Source of the DNA: Desulfobacteraceae bacterium
Lineage (GTDB): Bacteria > Desulfobacterota > Desulfobacteria > Desulfobacterales > Desulfosarcinaceae
DNA length: 64,000 nt
Assembly: GCA_024230435.1 (NCBI GenBank)
Contig: JAAERL010000137.1
Coordinates: 1 to 64,000 of the forward strand
Reading direction: 5' to 3'
Below, in pieces: positions 36,878 through 45,365 of this stretch. The notes under the pieces are model-generated. The model was not told where the DNA came from. It saw only the letters and a program-made list of their open reading frames with translations, and searched no databases. A program made the translations under genes and the position numbers. Within the stretch, counting starts at the first letter, position 1. The number at the start of each line of letters is the position of its first letter.

Positions 36878-39800
36878 TTAATGAATCGGTACTAAATCGA
36901 AACCAAAATTTTTCATTTCATAAATAGCTAATCCATCGGCATACAAATACCCATCTGCAATAATTCTTGGGCACGGGTGCTCTTGTACTTCAGTGACGAG
37001 AACATCCACGGTAACCTTATTGTTGGATGCAATGACTTGGCCCCGGTAAGACCACTGGGGCAAAGACCCGGCTATAAGTTCAAAACGGTGTGCCGGCTGT
37101 AAATCCGGCCAGCGCTTTAAGGCTGCATATTTAACGAGTTGAAGAAAAGATTCAACTCCCAATGATCCTGGACAAACCGGGTCCTGGTAAAAATGGGCTT
37201 TAAAAAACCATTCTTGCGGGTTTATTTTTTTTGATCCGCGAATAAACCCTAGACCATGGGGGCCGCCGTTTTTGCAATAGCTTTCCACGGTATCAATCAT
37301 TAATAGCGCGCCAGAAGGCAGGGATAAGCCTTGCGGCTGAAAAACGGTTTTATCGGCGATGGCTTGTTCAGGTGATAATGGAGCGGATTTGTCCAGAAGT
37401 ACATTTGCGTTGCCGCGTTCATTTTTGCAAGTCTGGTATGTTTCTACTCGAAGGCCGATTTGGTGGTCCAGAGATTCAGTTGTAAAAAAACCAAAATAAG
37501 TACTGCCGTCAAAAATCGGTGTGTTTGCAGCCAATATCTCAAAATCGAAGTTTTCGATTATCATATCGGCGGCATCAGAAATTTTTGTTACCCTCGTACG
37601 CATAGTCAGTCTTGCCGATTCCGGGTATACATTTTTATGAATCCGGGTTTGTCCGCCAAGATTTCGAAATTTTAGATCTTTTTTGCTTTTCAAAGCCGAT
37701 CCCATGTAAGCGGCAAGCCAGCCGCAGGGCTGCAACGCTATTTCCAATAAGACGCAAAAAGGCATAACGCCGCTTTGATCCGCCTTAAAATACCAGTCAT
37801 GGGGATTAACATTGTAATAGGCTTGCACCCAACCGTCAGGCTTTAGCACCCAGGGACTCGGTTCCACCTTGGTAATGCCGTGTATAAAGCTAAAGGGCGG
37901 GGCAGGCAAACGGGCAATAAAGCGGTCATGGTCAAATTTTTTATAGGCTTGGCCGAAAGCAAGCGAAGGTTTGCCCGTGGCAAATTCCAGAATTTGATCA
38001 CGGGTAAAAAGATCCGGTTGGCTTTGATTTGGAGCTGGTTCAGCCTGGCGAAAACCATTCTGGCGATGCTTCCAGAAAGAGGTGATGTCATTTTCACAAA
38101 GGCCGGTCAGTTGCATGGACATGTCTTTGAAAAAGACAATGTAATGCCCATCGGCATACATATGCGCATCGGCAATCACATAAGGTTCGGGATTATAGCC
38201 GATAGCTTTGATTTCTAAAGCATAATGAGCATGTCGGGTGTCCGGCGTTACCGGTCCGCGGCATTTGAGCTTACATGCGATGCCTTGAACCGGCTCATAT
38301 GCCACATCCTGCTTTTCGGTTAGCCATCCCATTCTTAATAGCAATACCCGAAGGCTGTGGGCACAGCACTCATACATCAATGTCCCGGGCATGACCATGT
38401 CATCAACGAAATGACACTTTAAAAACCAGGCATTCGGATCGATATCCGCTTCGGCCTTAATATACCCAAGGCCCCAGCGTCCGCCGTGGGGATCTGCCTC
38501 TAGCACGCGGTCGATAACACGCATCCGGTTGCCGGGCAGTGTCAACGCATCCGGCAATTTGATTCCCTGAAAAAGATTGCCAAAACAGTCTTGAGCATCG
38601 CCCCGGCGTAATGATTCGATCTGTTCGTCCGAATAGGATGTCTTTTCAAAGGGAACAATCGGTGAAAACGGCGTTGCCCCGGCCGTTGCCTCAGGGGCTT
38701 TGTCTTCTTTGTCTTCGTCGGTTAAGATGATGCCGCCGGAATCTTGCACTTCCTGCTGTGTAAAAAAACCGGCACAGCCGTCGACCATGGTAATAAAGGG
38801 CTGATCTGCAATATAGCTTTCGTAGTTAAATAAAAATAGATAGGTTTTTCCGTGCTTAATGAATTTATCGATATGGATATCATACCGTATGGTTTCCCCC
38901 GGTTGGGGTAGGCCACGGTGAAAAGTGACTGTGGCATCCAGAAGGCGATATGTGCGTTGGCCTTTGACCTGGTGATCAATACCAAGATAGCCGCTTAAAA
39001 ATAGATCCGCCTGCCCGGCTTCAACTGAAATACAAACCGGCGCGCGTGCGCCGTCAAGATACCAAGCATCCTCCAATACATCGTGTTCGGTCACAACCCT
39101 GCCTTTGTTCATGCTGCATTTTTCACCTTCCACAAGCATAATGCGATCAACAAGCATCAAGGGTTCATCGGGTAGCCGGACACGGGCAGGGTAGGTATCA
39201 ATGATATCGAATGCTGGTCCCAATACTTTGCCAACAGAACCAATGGCGAATTCCATGCACTGTTCGCGGTTAAAGGCGACTGTTGGGGATTTTACCGGTT
39301 GCACAACCGATGGCCCCTTATGTACGGCTTCGGGTTCTGAAATCATCTTCGTTTCAGAAACATCTGAAGAATTCATAAGCCGATGTGCAAGATTGAGCGT
39401 ATTTGCATATTGAGAGCTGATTTGGCTGGAAAGGTTCAGAAAATTCTCGTGGGCCTTGGCCGTTGCAGTAATATTTTTATTGAACTCATTTATCAAAGAC
39501 CCGAAGATCTTTTGTTGATCTTCGGATAATAAACTGGTTTCAATAGATGATTGATGGCCGGCTTGAACCTGTTGAGGTCTGTTTTCTTTTTCCATGTTTT
39601 TTTCCGGTGGCGCCTTTTGGGGATTGATAGCCTGTTGCGGCGCAAATTCGATGTGTATGAGAGGCCCGCCTACCGGTACTCGGATAATTTTATTTTCCGG
39701 CGGCTTCGGCTGCTCTTGAAAACCTTGAGGCTTCGCTTCTTCCGGTAAGACCGGGCTTTGCTCTAAAATTACATGCATACATCCGCCGTCATTGGTTATG

Positions 39801-42598
39801 GCGGCTACACATGCTTTTCGAGTCTTATTGGAGTTATCGTTGTTTTTTTCAAAATAGAGCGGTTTGCCGGGAAAATGAAAAGGACTTTTTTCCCAGGGGC
39901 TTTCTTTTGCTTTTGGTTCACTCGTTTGGGCGAAAGGAGCAATTGTTCCATGGTGAAGAGCCAAGGCCGATTTTGCCAGAGAAGCCAGCCCCGCTGTCGC
40001 CCCGGTATGGCCGATAACTGGTTTAAGGGCGCCTAAGGCAATGGAGGGCGTGGCGCAGCCGCCTTGTTTTTGAAAAAAAGCGGTGATTGCCCGGCTTTCT
40101 GTTTCATCCTCGGAGGGGATGCCGCTGCCGTGAGATTCATATAAACTGATTTGATCCGGATTAACTGAAGCATCCCGGAGGGCTTTTTTGAGGCTGAGCT
40201 CATAAACTTGCGGCGTGGGAGCTTCAGGGGCAAGGCGGCCGCCGCCCGCGCTGCCAATGCCTCGAATGATACCATAAATTCGGTCACCATCGCGGACGGC
40301 GTCCTGCCGCCGTTTCAATACCAGGGCGACAGCGCCTTCGCCCGGAAGGGTTCCATCCGCGTCTTTGTCAAAAGGCCGGATTTGGTTATTCCGGCTCAAC
40401 GGCAAACGTGAAAAAAAGGTGGCCAGATTCCGTTCATTACAGAAGAGATCTACCGCGCCGGCGACCATTATATCGGTTGCCCCTGATTGCAAAAGTTGTG
40501 TGGCTAATTCAACAGCTCTTAAGCCTGACGCCTCTTCCGCCGAAACCGTAAAGGATGGTCCGCCAAACCGGAATTCACGAGCAATACGGCTGGCTACAAT
40601 ACTGCCCAAGGCCCCCAGCGTGCGTGCAGCGGTCAACGGCGGGCCGCAGTTGTCTCTGTTTTTTTCAAGCCAGGATTGTATCAGTGATGGCTCTATCTGC
40701 AAAAGGCCCTGTTTATGCCACCTTTGGGCAATATCAGGCAAACTCCAGCGCAAATTAAAGTTCGTAGCTTCAAAATCAAAACCGATACCGATGATGCTTC
40801 CCATTCTTTCACTGGAATCATCAATGCGAAGTCCTGCGTTTTTAATGGCTGCAGCAACTGTCTTAAGCATAAGCAATTGCTGGGGTAAAATATCTTGAAA
40901 TTCTCCCGGCGGAATTTTGAATTCGCCGATTTGCATGTCAATTGCTTTAAAAAACACCCCGCAGATAGTGTCCGTTCTGAGATGGCTTTTTAGAATATTC
41001 CGGTTTCGCCATCTCGTTGGAGCAATTTGCTTTAGTGTTGTGCGGTCTGCCTCCAGCGCTTCTTGAAAAGCCTTCAGGGATTTTATCGGGCCAAACTTCA
41101 AATCAATTCCCGTAATGGCGATGCAATTTGCGCTATCAACCGGGCAAGCCGGAAGGGTAGAACTGTCTGTTTTGCAAGGCTGGCGCCGGCAAACGGCTAT
41201 GCGGTCTGCGCCTTGTTTGGAATCATTTTCCGGATCATATGGTATCCACTCTTCTATAAGCGTATGGGCATTGATGCCGCCAAATCCGAAAGCGTTGACG
41301 GCAGCTCGTCTTGGAACAGCAGCTTGTCTTTTTAGCCAAGGTTCGGCATCGGTTTGAATACGAAAAGGGCTTTCATTTAATGGACTGGCTGCCGCCGCTT
41401 TTTCAAAATTCAAAGATGGCGGCAGCGTTTTATGATGAAGGGCCAAAAGGGTTTTTATCAGCCCAACGGCCCCGGCGCCTGTGAGCAAATGCCCAATCAT
41501 TGATTTTACCGATCCAATGGCGCATTGTCCCCGGTTCCACGACAAGTTTTCCCATAATCGGGTCATACTTTCTATTTCAGTAGCATCGCCAACGGGCGTT
41601 CCTGCTCCGTGACACTCGATATAATCCACCTGATCCGGCGTCCAGCCGGATTGAAGATACGCATTGCGCATAGCCCTTACTTGACCTTGGGATTCAGGCG
41701 CCAATAAGTTGCCTCGCATATCATTGGACAGCCCTATACCGCGGATGACGCCATATATGGTGTCTTGATCCCGCAGTGCATCCGAAAGACGCTTCAAAAC
41801 AATGACACCGGCGCCTTCGCCAACAACCAAACCGTCAGCAGCATGATCAAACGGAGCGCATCGTCCGGATGGCGATAATGCTTTTAGCTGGCTAAAGCCC
41901 ACCTGGGTATAAATCGTATTCGCCCCGGATGCTCCCCCGGCCAGCATAATATCAGCCCTGTTGGATAAAAGCTCATCGCAGGCAAATTTCAGGGCGTACA
42001 AAGAAGATGCGCAAGCCGCATCCAGCGTATAGCAGCTGCCATTTAATCCCAATGCTGAGGCAGCCGCAGCCGCCGGACTGCTGACAACCCTTGAACATAG
42101 AAAATTATAGTTGGTTGAGTTGGTCTTTGTTTTTAAGGAGTTATTTGCATTTGCGTTTTCAAATAGGGACAGGGAAAAAGATGAGGTGGCGTCCGTGGGC
42201 AAGGCAATTGAGGCCATTATTATGCCAATCCGGTCTTTTTCATACCGGTCACTATAAATTTTTTTGAATGCATCCCAGGCTGAAAAAATAACCCATTTAT
42301 GGAGATGATCTAGTTTTTCCGGCAGCATGGTTTTAAGATTATTATTTAGCTGATCAAAATCTAATTGATCAAATGAAAAACCATCAACCAGACATGCCTT
42401 CCTTGAGTAGGTTTTATCCAAAGCGGACGATGGATCATATACCCAGTCAACAGCACCGGGCCAATGATTGTCAGGGATATCAGCAACTGCGCTGACTTTT
42501 TGTACAATATTATTCCAAAAGGCATCAATGCCGATAGCTTTTGGAAATACTCCGGACATAGCAACTACGGCAATGCCATTTTTTTTATCAACATGCAT
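36878..42598 (-). CDS. pfaC: PfaC-type polyunsaturated fatty acid synthase subunit (KS-CLF-DH modules)
   Basis: About 1906 residues. An active ketosynthase (residues 1-460): Cys196 in DAACASSL, His330 in ECHGAGTP, His370 in SMIGHLLTGAGA. A second KS-like domain (about 490-960) with Glu689 at the Cys position (TVSAEEASG), a chain-length-factor type. A Pro-rich linker (about 1000-1120). Then four hot-dog modules in two pairs: an inactive-looking one (VCISVEAGQADL), an active one with His near 1396 (CHFVDDMVMPGTL), an inactive one (KADQSGVMPF), an active one with His near 1802 (AHFYQDPVCPGSL). This is the layout of PfaC of EPA/DHA synthases, where FabA-like dehydratases set cis double bonds. PfaA, PfaB and PfaD are absent nearby. 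First gene of the pfaC-ole run. Start at 42598 (ATG); a TTG six codons upstream is possible. Confidence 0.95.
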   Translation of the reverse strand: MHVDKKNGIAVVAMSGVFPKAIGIDAFWNNIVQKVSAVADIPDNHWPGAVDWVYDPSSALDKTYSRKACLVDGFSFDQLDFDQLNNNLKTMLPEKLDHLHKWVIFSAWDAFKKIYSDRYEKDRIGIIMASIALPTDATSSFSLSLFENANANNSLKTKTNSTNYNFLCSRVVSSPAAAAASALGLNGSCYTLDAACASSLYALKFACDELLSNRADIMLAGGASGANTIYTQVGFSQLKALSPSGRCAPFDHAADGLVVGEGAGVIVLKRLSDALRDQDTIYGVIRGIGLSNDMRGNLLAPESQGQVRAMRNAYLQSGWTPDQVDYIECHGAGTPVGDATEIESMTRLWENLSWNRGQCAIGSVKSMIGHLLTGAGAVGLIKTLLALHHKTLPPSLNFEKAAAASPLNESPFRIQTDAEPWLKRQAAVPRRAAVNAFGFGGINAHTLIEEWIPYDPENDSKQGADRIAVCRRQPCKTDSSTLPACPVDSANCIAITGIDLKFGPIKSLKAFQEALEADRTTLKQIAPTRWRNRNILKSHLRTDTICGVFFKAIDMQIGEFKIPPGEFQDILPQQLLMLKTVAAAIKNAGLRIDDSSERMGSIIGIGFDFEATNFNLRWSLPDIAQRWHKQGLLQIEPSLIQSWLEKNRDNCGPPLTAARTLGALGSIVASRIAREFRFGGPSFTVSAEEASGLRAVELATQLLQSGATDIMVAGAVDLFCNERNLATFFSRLPLSRNNQIRPFDKDADGTLPGEGAVALVLKRRQDAVRDGDRIYGIIRGIGSAGGGRLAPEAPTPQVYELSLKKALRDASVNPDQISLYESHGSGIPSEDETESRAITAFFQKQGGCATPSIALGALKPVIGHTGATAGLASLAKSALALHHGTIAPFAQTSEPKAKESPWEKSPFHFPGKPLYFEKNNDNSNKTRKACVAAITNDGGCMHVILEQSPVLPEEAKPQGFQEQPKPPENKIIRVPVGGPLIHIEFAPQQAINPQKAPPEKNMEKENRPQQVQAGHQSSIETSLLSEDQQKIFGSLINEFNKNITATAKAHENFLNLSSQISSQYANTLNLAHRLMNSSDVSETKMISEPEAVHKGPSVVQPVKSPTVAFNREQCMEFAIGSVGKVLGPAFDIIDTYPARVRLPDEPLMLVDRIMLVEGEKCSMNKGRVVTEHDVLEDAWYLDGARAPVCISVEAGQADLFLSGYLGIDHQVKGQRTYRLLDATVTFHRGLPQPGETIRYDIHIDKFIKHGKTYLFLFNYESYIADQPFITMVDGCAGFFTQQEVQDSGGIILTDEDKEDKAPEATAGATPFSPIVPFEKTSYSDEQIESLRRGDAQDCFGNLFQGIKLPDALTLPGNRMRVIDRVLEADPHGGRWGLGYIKAEADIDPNAWFLKCHFVDDMVMPGTLMYECCAHSLRVLLLRMGWLTEKQDVAYEPVQGIACKLKCRGPVTPDTRHAHYALEIKAIGYNPEPYVIADAHMYADGHYIVFFKDMSMQLTGLCENDITSFWKHRQNGFRQAEPAPNQSQPDLFTRDQILEFATGKPSLAFGQAYKKFDHDRFIARLPAPPFSFIHGITKVEPSPWVLKPDGWVQAYYNVNPHDWYFKADQSGVMPFCVLLEIALQPCGWLAAYMGSALKSKKDLKFRNLGGQTRIHKNVYPESARLTMRTRVTKISDAADMIIENFDFEILAANTPIFDGSTYFGFFTTESLDHQIGLRVETYQTCKNERGNANVLLDKSAPLSPEQAIADKTVFQPQGLSLPSGALLMIDTVESYCKNGGPHGLGFIRGSKKINPQEWFFKAHFYQDPVCPGSLGVESFLQLVKYAALKRWPDLQPAHRFELIAGSLPQWSYRGQVIASNNKVTVDVLVTEVQEHPCPRIIADGYLYADGLAIYEMKNFGFDLVPIH

Positions 42599-42965
42599 CA
42601 GGCAAACAACTTTCAATAGAAAATTTTTAAAACCTGGAATTTATAAACAAGCCTAAAAATGAATGCAAGGACAATCATTTTAAAAATGAAGGATCATCGT
42701 TATTTCCAGCAAGAGATCTTACTGATTAGTTCAAAAAAAGGCAGATAGTTTGTGTTGAGCGCCCAGCCGGAAAAAATATGATTTTATAATTAAATAAGAT
42801 GACTAAAGTCAACAGTGCTTAAAAAAATACAGCAGTATGGTTTTAATTTATAATATTGACCTTTTTGGAAAAAAATGTATTTTTTCTAATTTCTTGGGGG
42901 GAATATAGACTCTGGTTGAAATGGCCAATTCTATATCTAAAATTATTAATCAAATTGGAGGAATG

Positions 42966-43253
42966 ATGAAAAAGTCGATTATGACACGAATTGCAGTTTT
43001 GGCAGTAGGCTTTGTTATGGTTTGCTCAGTTGCGGTTATGGCGGCCGATACTGGTAAGGTTAACATCAATACCGCTTCATTAGAGGAACTCACAGCTCTC
43101 AATGGTATTGGAAAAACGTACGCTGAACGAATTATCGAATTTCGCAAAGTCAATGGGCCATTCCAAAAGCCGGAGGATATACTAAAAATTAAAGGAATTG
43201 GTGATAAAACCTTAGAGGCGAATAAAAACCGGATTATTATATCACAAGATTAG
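42966..43253 (+). CDS. ComEA-like helix-hairpin-helix protein, exported
   Basis: About 95 residues: signal peptide (AVLAVGFVMVCSVAVMAA), then a pair of helix-hairpin-helix motifs (VNINTASLEELTALNGIGKT and FQKPEDILKIKGIGDKTLE). ComEA-type proteins bind double-stranded DNA in the periplasm during uptake, but short versions are widespread in non-competent bacteria. GGAGG precedes the ATG at 42966. Divergent from pfaC with a 367-bp spacer that must hold both promoters; no site there was identified. Confidence 0.88.
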   Translation: MKKSIMTRIAVLAVGFVMVCSVAVMAADTGKVNINTASLEELTALNGIGKTYAERIIEFRKVNGPFQKPEDILKIKGIGDKTLEANKNRIIISQD

Positions 43254-43645
43254 ACTGTGTTTTCCAAATAAATGAGAATCCAGGTCAGGATAATTGCATA
43301 GGACAATAACCGGTTCCTATCTTTTACGGCATTTAGCATCCTTGAAAGGCGCCTGGATTTTCATTTTATTTTTCCGTTGACAGGTAATTATATTTGTGGC
43401 CAATAGATGGCCAAGAAGCGGTCACCTTTAGTTCTAATCTGATATGAGAGTGTAACTTAGTGTAATATTTGTCTGTTTAAAAAGGAGCAGATAATTAAAA
43501 ACGCAAATTTTGTGGGGCTTGATTGTATCCTGAATGTTGAGGCATCATAAATTTTTAAAAAATTATGTATATATGTTATTAATTCAAGATTCGTTAATAG
43601 AGAATAAGATTAAATTTATAAGTAAAGATACCTTTTGAGGATAGA
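43254..43645. other. AT-rich spacer without genes
   Basis: About 390 bp, AT-rich towards the glycosyltransferase. No terminator or promoter could be assigned with confidence. GAGGATAG just before 43646 is the ribosome site. Confidence 0.35.
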
Positions 43646-44983
43646 ATGAACGTAAAAGGTTGCGTTAAAATAAAAGAAGAAATACCTGTTAATAAAAATA
43701 ATAGTAACTGCGCTGCATTAACGTCGTTGGGATATCTAAAGGGAAAATCAAAAGCAGTTAAAAATAGTGATGAGAACTTAAAAAAAATTAAAATAATTCG
43801 AATTGTTTCAAGGCTCAATATTGGAGGGCCCTCAGTACATTGTTCGATTTTATCTAAAGGATTAAACAATAAGCAGTTTCAGTCAAAGCTTGTGGCCGGG
43901 TCAATTTCGCGCGATGAAGGGGATATGAGCTATTTAATTAATGCAAATGGCCTTTTAATTAAAATTCCGGAATTGCAAAGGGAAATCAATTTTTTAAAAG
44001 ACATAAAAGCCTTTTTAAAAATTACGCGTATTATATTTCGGGAAAAACCTGATATCGTGCATACCCACATGGCAAAAGCCGGTGCAATTTCAAGGGCATC
44101 TGTATTTGTCTGCAATCTCGTGTTTAATAGAAAGATTAAGACCGTTCATACCTACCATGGGCATGTTTTATCAGATTATTTTGGTCCGCTTAAATCCTGG
44201 TTTTTTATTTGGGTGGAAAAAGTGTTATCCAAATCTACTGATGCGATTATTTCTCTGAGTTCAACCCAAAAATGGGAATTATCGAAGAAGTATAAACTTA
44301 CAAGCGATGATAAAATTCATACAATTAATTTGGGTTTTGACTTGACAAGATTTGTAAACACTAATGAGAAAGGTCTAATCCGCAAATCCCTCGGATTGAA
44401 TGATAAGACTATTTTAATTGGTATTGTTGGCAGGCTCGTGCCAATTAAAAACCATTTTTTATTTCTGGATTCAGCTAAAAAAATAAAAGAAAAATATCCT
44501 GACAAGCCGATCAAGTTTCTGATCGTAGGCGATGGGGAGCTCAGATATCAGTTGGAGGCATATGCCTTTGACAGTGGAATCAGAGACAGTGTTATTTTTT
44601 ATGGGTGGGCAAAAAAAATGGAGGATATCTATACTGATATAGATATTTTGCTGCTTACATCCAACAATGAAGGTACTCCAGTGTCTATTATTGAAGCAAT
44701 GGCATCCTCAGTACCGGTAATTACAACAGGTGTTGGAGGCGTAAAGGACCTTTTGGGAAACATAGAAAAAAAGTGCTTTGATGATACTGTTAAGATCTGT
44801 GAGAGAGGGATTTTGTGCCAAAAAGGTAATGCAGAAGCAATAGCAAGTGGTGTGGAATGCGTTTTTAATAATACTGATGATAATGATAAAAGAGTGGCGT
44901 TTGCAAAGCAATTTGTTTTTGATAATTATACGGACAAGAAACTTATTGGAAGAATAGAAAATTTATACAAATCTCTTATGTGA
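43646..44983 (+). CDS. Glycosyltransferase family 4
   Basis: 445 residues, GT-B fold. An N-terminal Lys/Asn-rich extension of about 45 residues precedes the usual start of the fold (IKIIRIVSRLNIGGPSVHC). Acceptor side HTHMAKAGAISRA, donor side IGIVGRLVPIKNH, FLIVGDGELRYQL and the retaining E-x7-E pattern in NNEGTPVSIIEAMASS. Expected to add a sugar from a nucleotide donor in polysaccharide or glycolipid synthesis. Strikingly AT-rich compared with neighbours and isolated from other sugar genes, which suggests transfer. GAGGA lies four bases before the ATG. Confidence 0.88.
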   Translation: MNVKGCVKIKEEIPVNKNNSNCAALTSLGYLKGKSKAVKNSDENLKKIKIIRIVSRLNIGGPSVHCSILSKGLNNKQFQSKLVAGSISRDEGDMSYLINANGLLIKIPELQREINFLKDIKAFLKITRIIFREKPDIVHTHMAKAGAISRASVFVCNLVFNRKIKTVHTYHGHVLSDYFGPLKSWFFIWVEKVLSKSTDAIISLSSTQKWELSKKYKLTSDDKIHTINLGFDLTRFVNTNEKGLIRKSLGLNDKTILIGIVGRLVPIKNHFLFLDSAKKIKEKYPDKPIKFLIVGDGELRYQLEAYAFDSGIRDSVIFYGWAKKMEDIYTDIDILLLTSNNEGTPVSIIEAMASSVPVITTGVGGVKDLLGNIEKKCFDDTVKICERGILCQKGNAEAIASGVECVFNNTDDNDKRVAFAKQFVFDNYTDKKLIGRIENLYKSLM

Positions 44984-45018
44984 ATGAACAAAAAACAAGA
45001 GGCGCATTCTCCATCCTC

Positions 45019-45194
45019 TAAGGCGATTGGCGGAAAAGAATATACCATCTTGTATGTCTTTTCCCCGTCTTGTGCGTTATGCCAAAAATGCGAATACGTT
45101 AAGTATGCAAACTGATCAGCAAAACTTTGGCGCGCCTTGAATACGAAAAAAAATCGAAGCTCAATCTGGTATATTCTTTTCCGCCAATCGCCTA
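45019..45194 (+). repeat. MITE-like element, copy 2
   Basis: Best preserved copy: left TAAGGCGATTGGCGGAAAAG then AATATACCATCTTG, right CAATCTGGTATATTCTTTTC then CGCCAATCGCCTA. Ends are long imperfect inverted repeats flanked by TA. Lies between the stops of the convergent glycosyltransferase and peptidase genes and directly abuts the omega-RNA-like sequence. Confidence 0.88.
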
Positions 45195-45365
45195 CCCTTG
45201 CCCTCAGGTATGTTTAATCACCGGCCTCAGTGCCTGGAACGTGTGGAGTATTCCAGGGTGACCATATATTCCGGTGTAACGTAGCTCTCAAAGAGCTTAG
45301 GCTAATCAACCGGGCTTGAGAGTTACCTCTCAAGCCCCTCGGTCTTTAGCCCAGGGGTTGTTGAT
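45194..45365 (-). ncRNA. Solo omega-RNA-like sequence without IscB
   Basis: Read on the minus strand, 172 bases closely match 17701-17878: CAACAACCCC, GGCTAAAGACCGAGGGGCTT then GAGAGG, GCTCTTTGAGAGC, and GGCCGGTGATTAAACATACC. Compensating changes occur in the second hairpin (CTCTCAAGC here, CTCTTAAGC there). No nuclease gene follows; a MITE-like element abuts the 3' side. The bases 5' of the scaffold are the end of the metallopeptidase gene and would be the guide. Confidence 0.6.

Noticed and set aside
42599-42965. Looked for missing pfa partners or a regulator next to pfaC
   Set aside because: The 367-bp divergent spacer has no coding sequence; the next genes (ComEA-like, glycosyltransferase) are unrelated.
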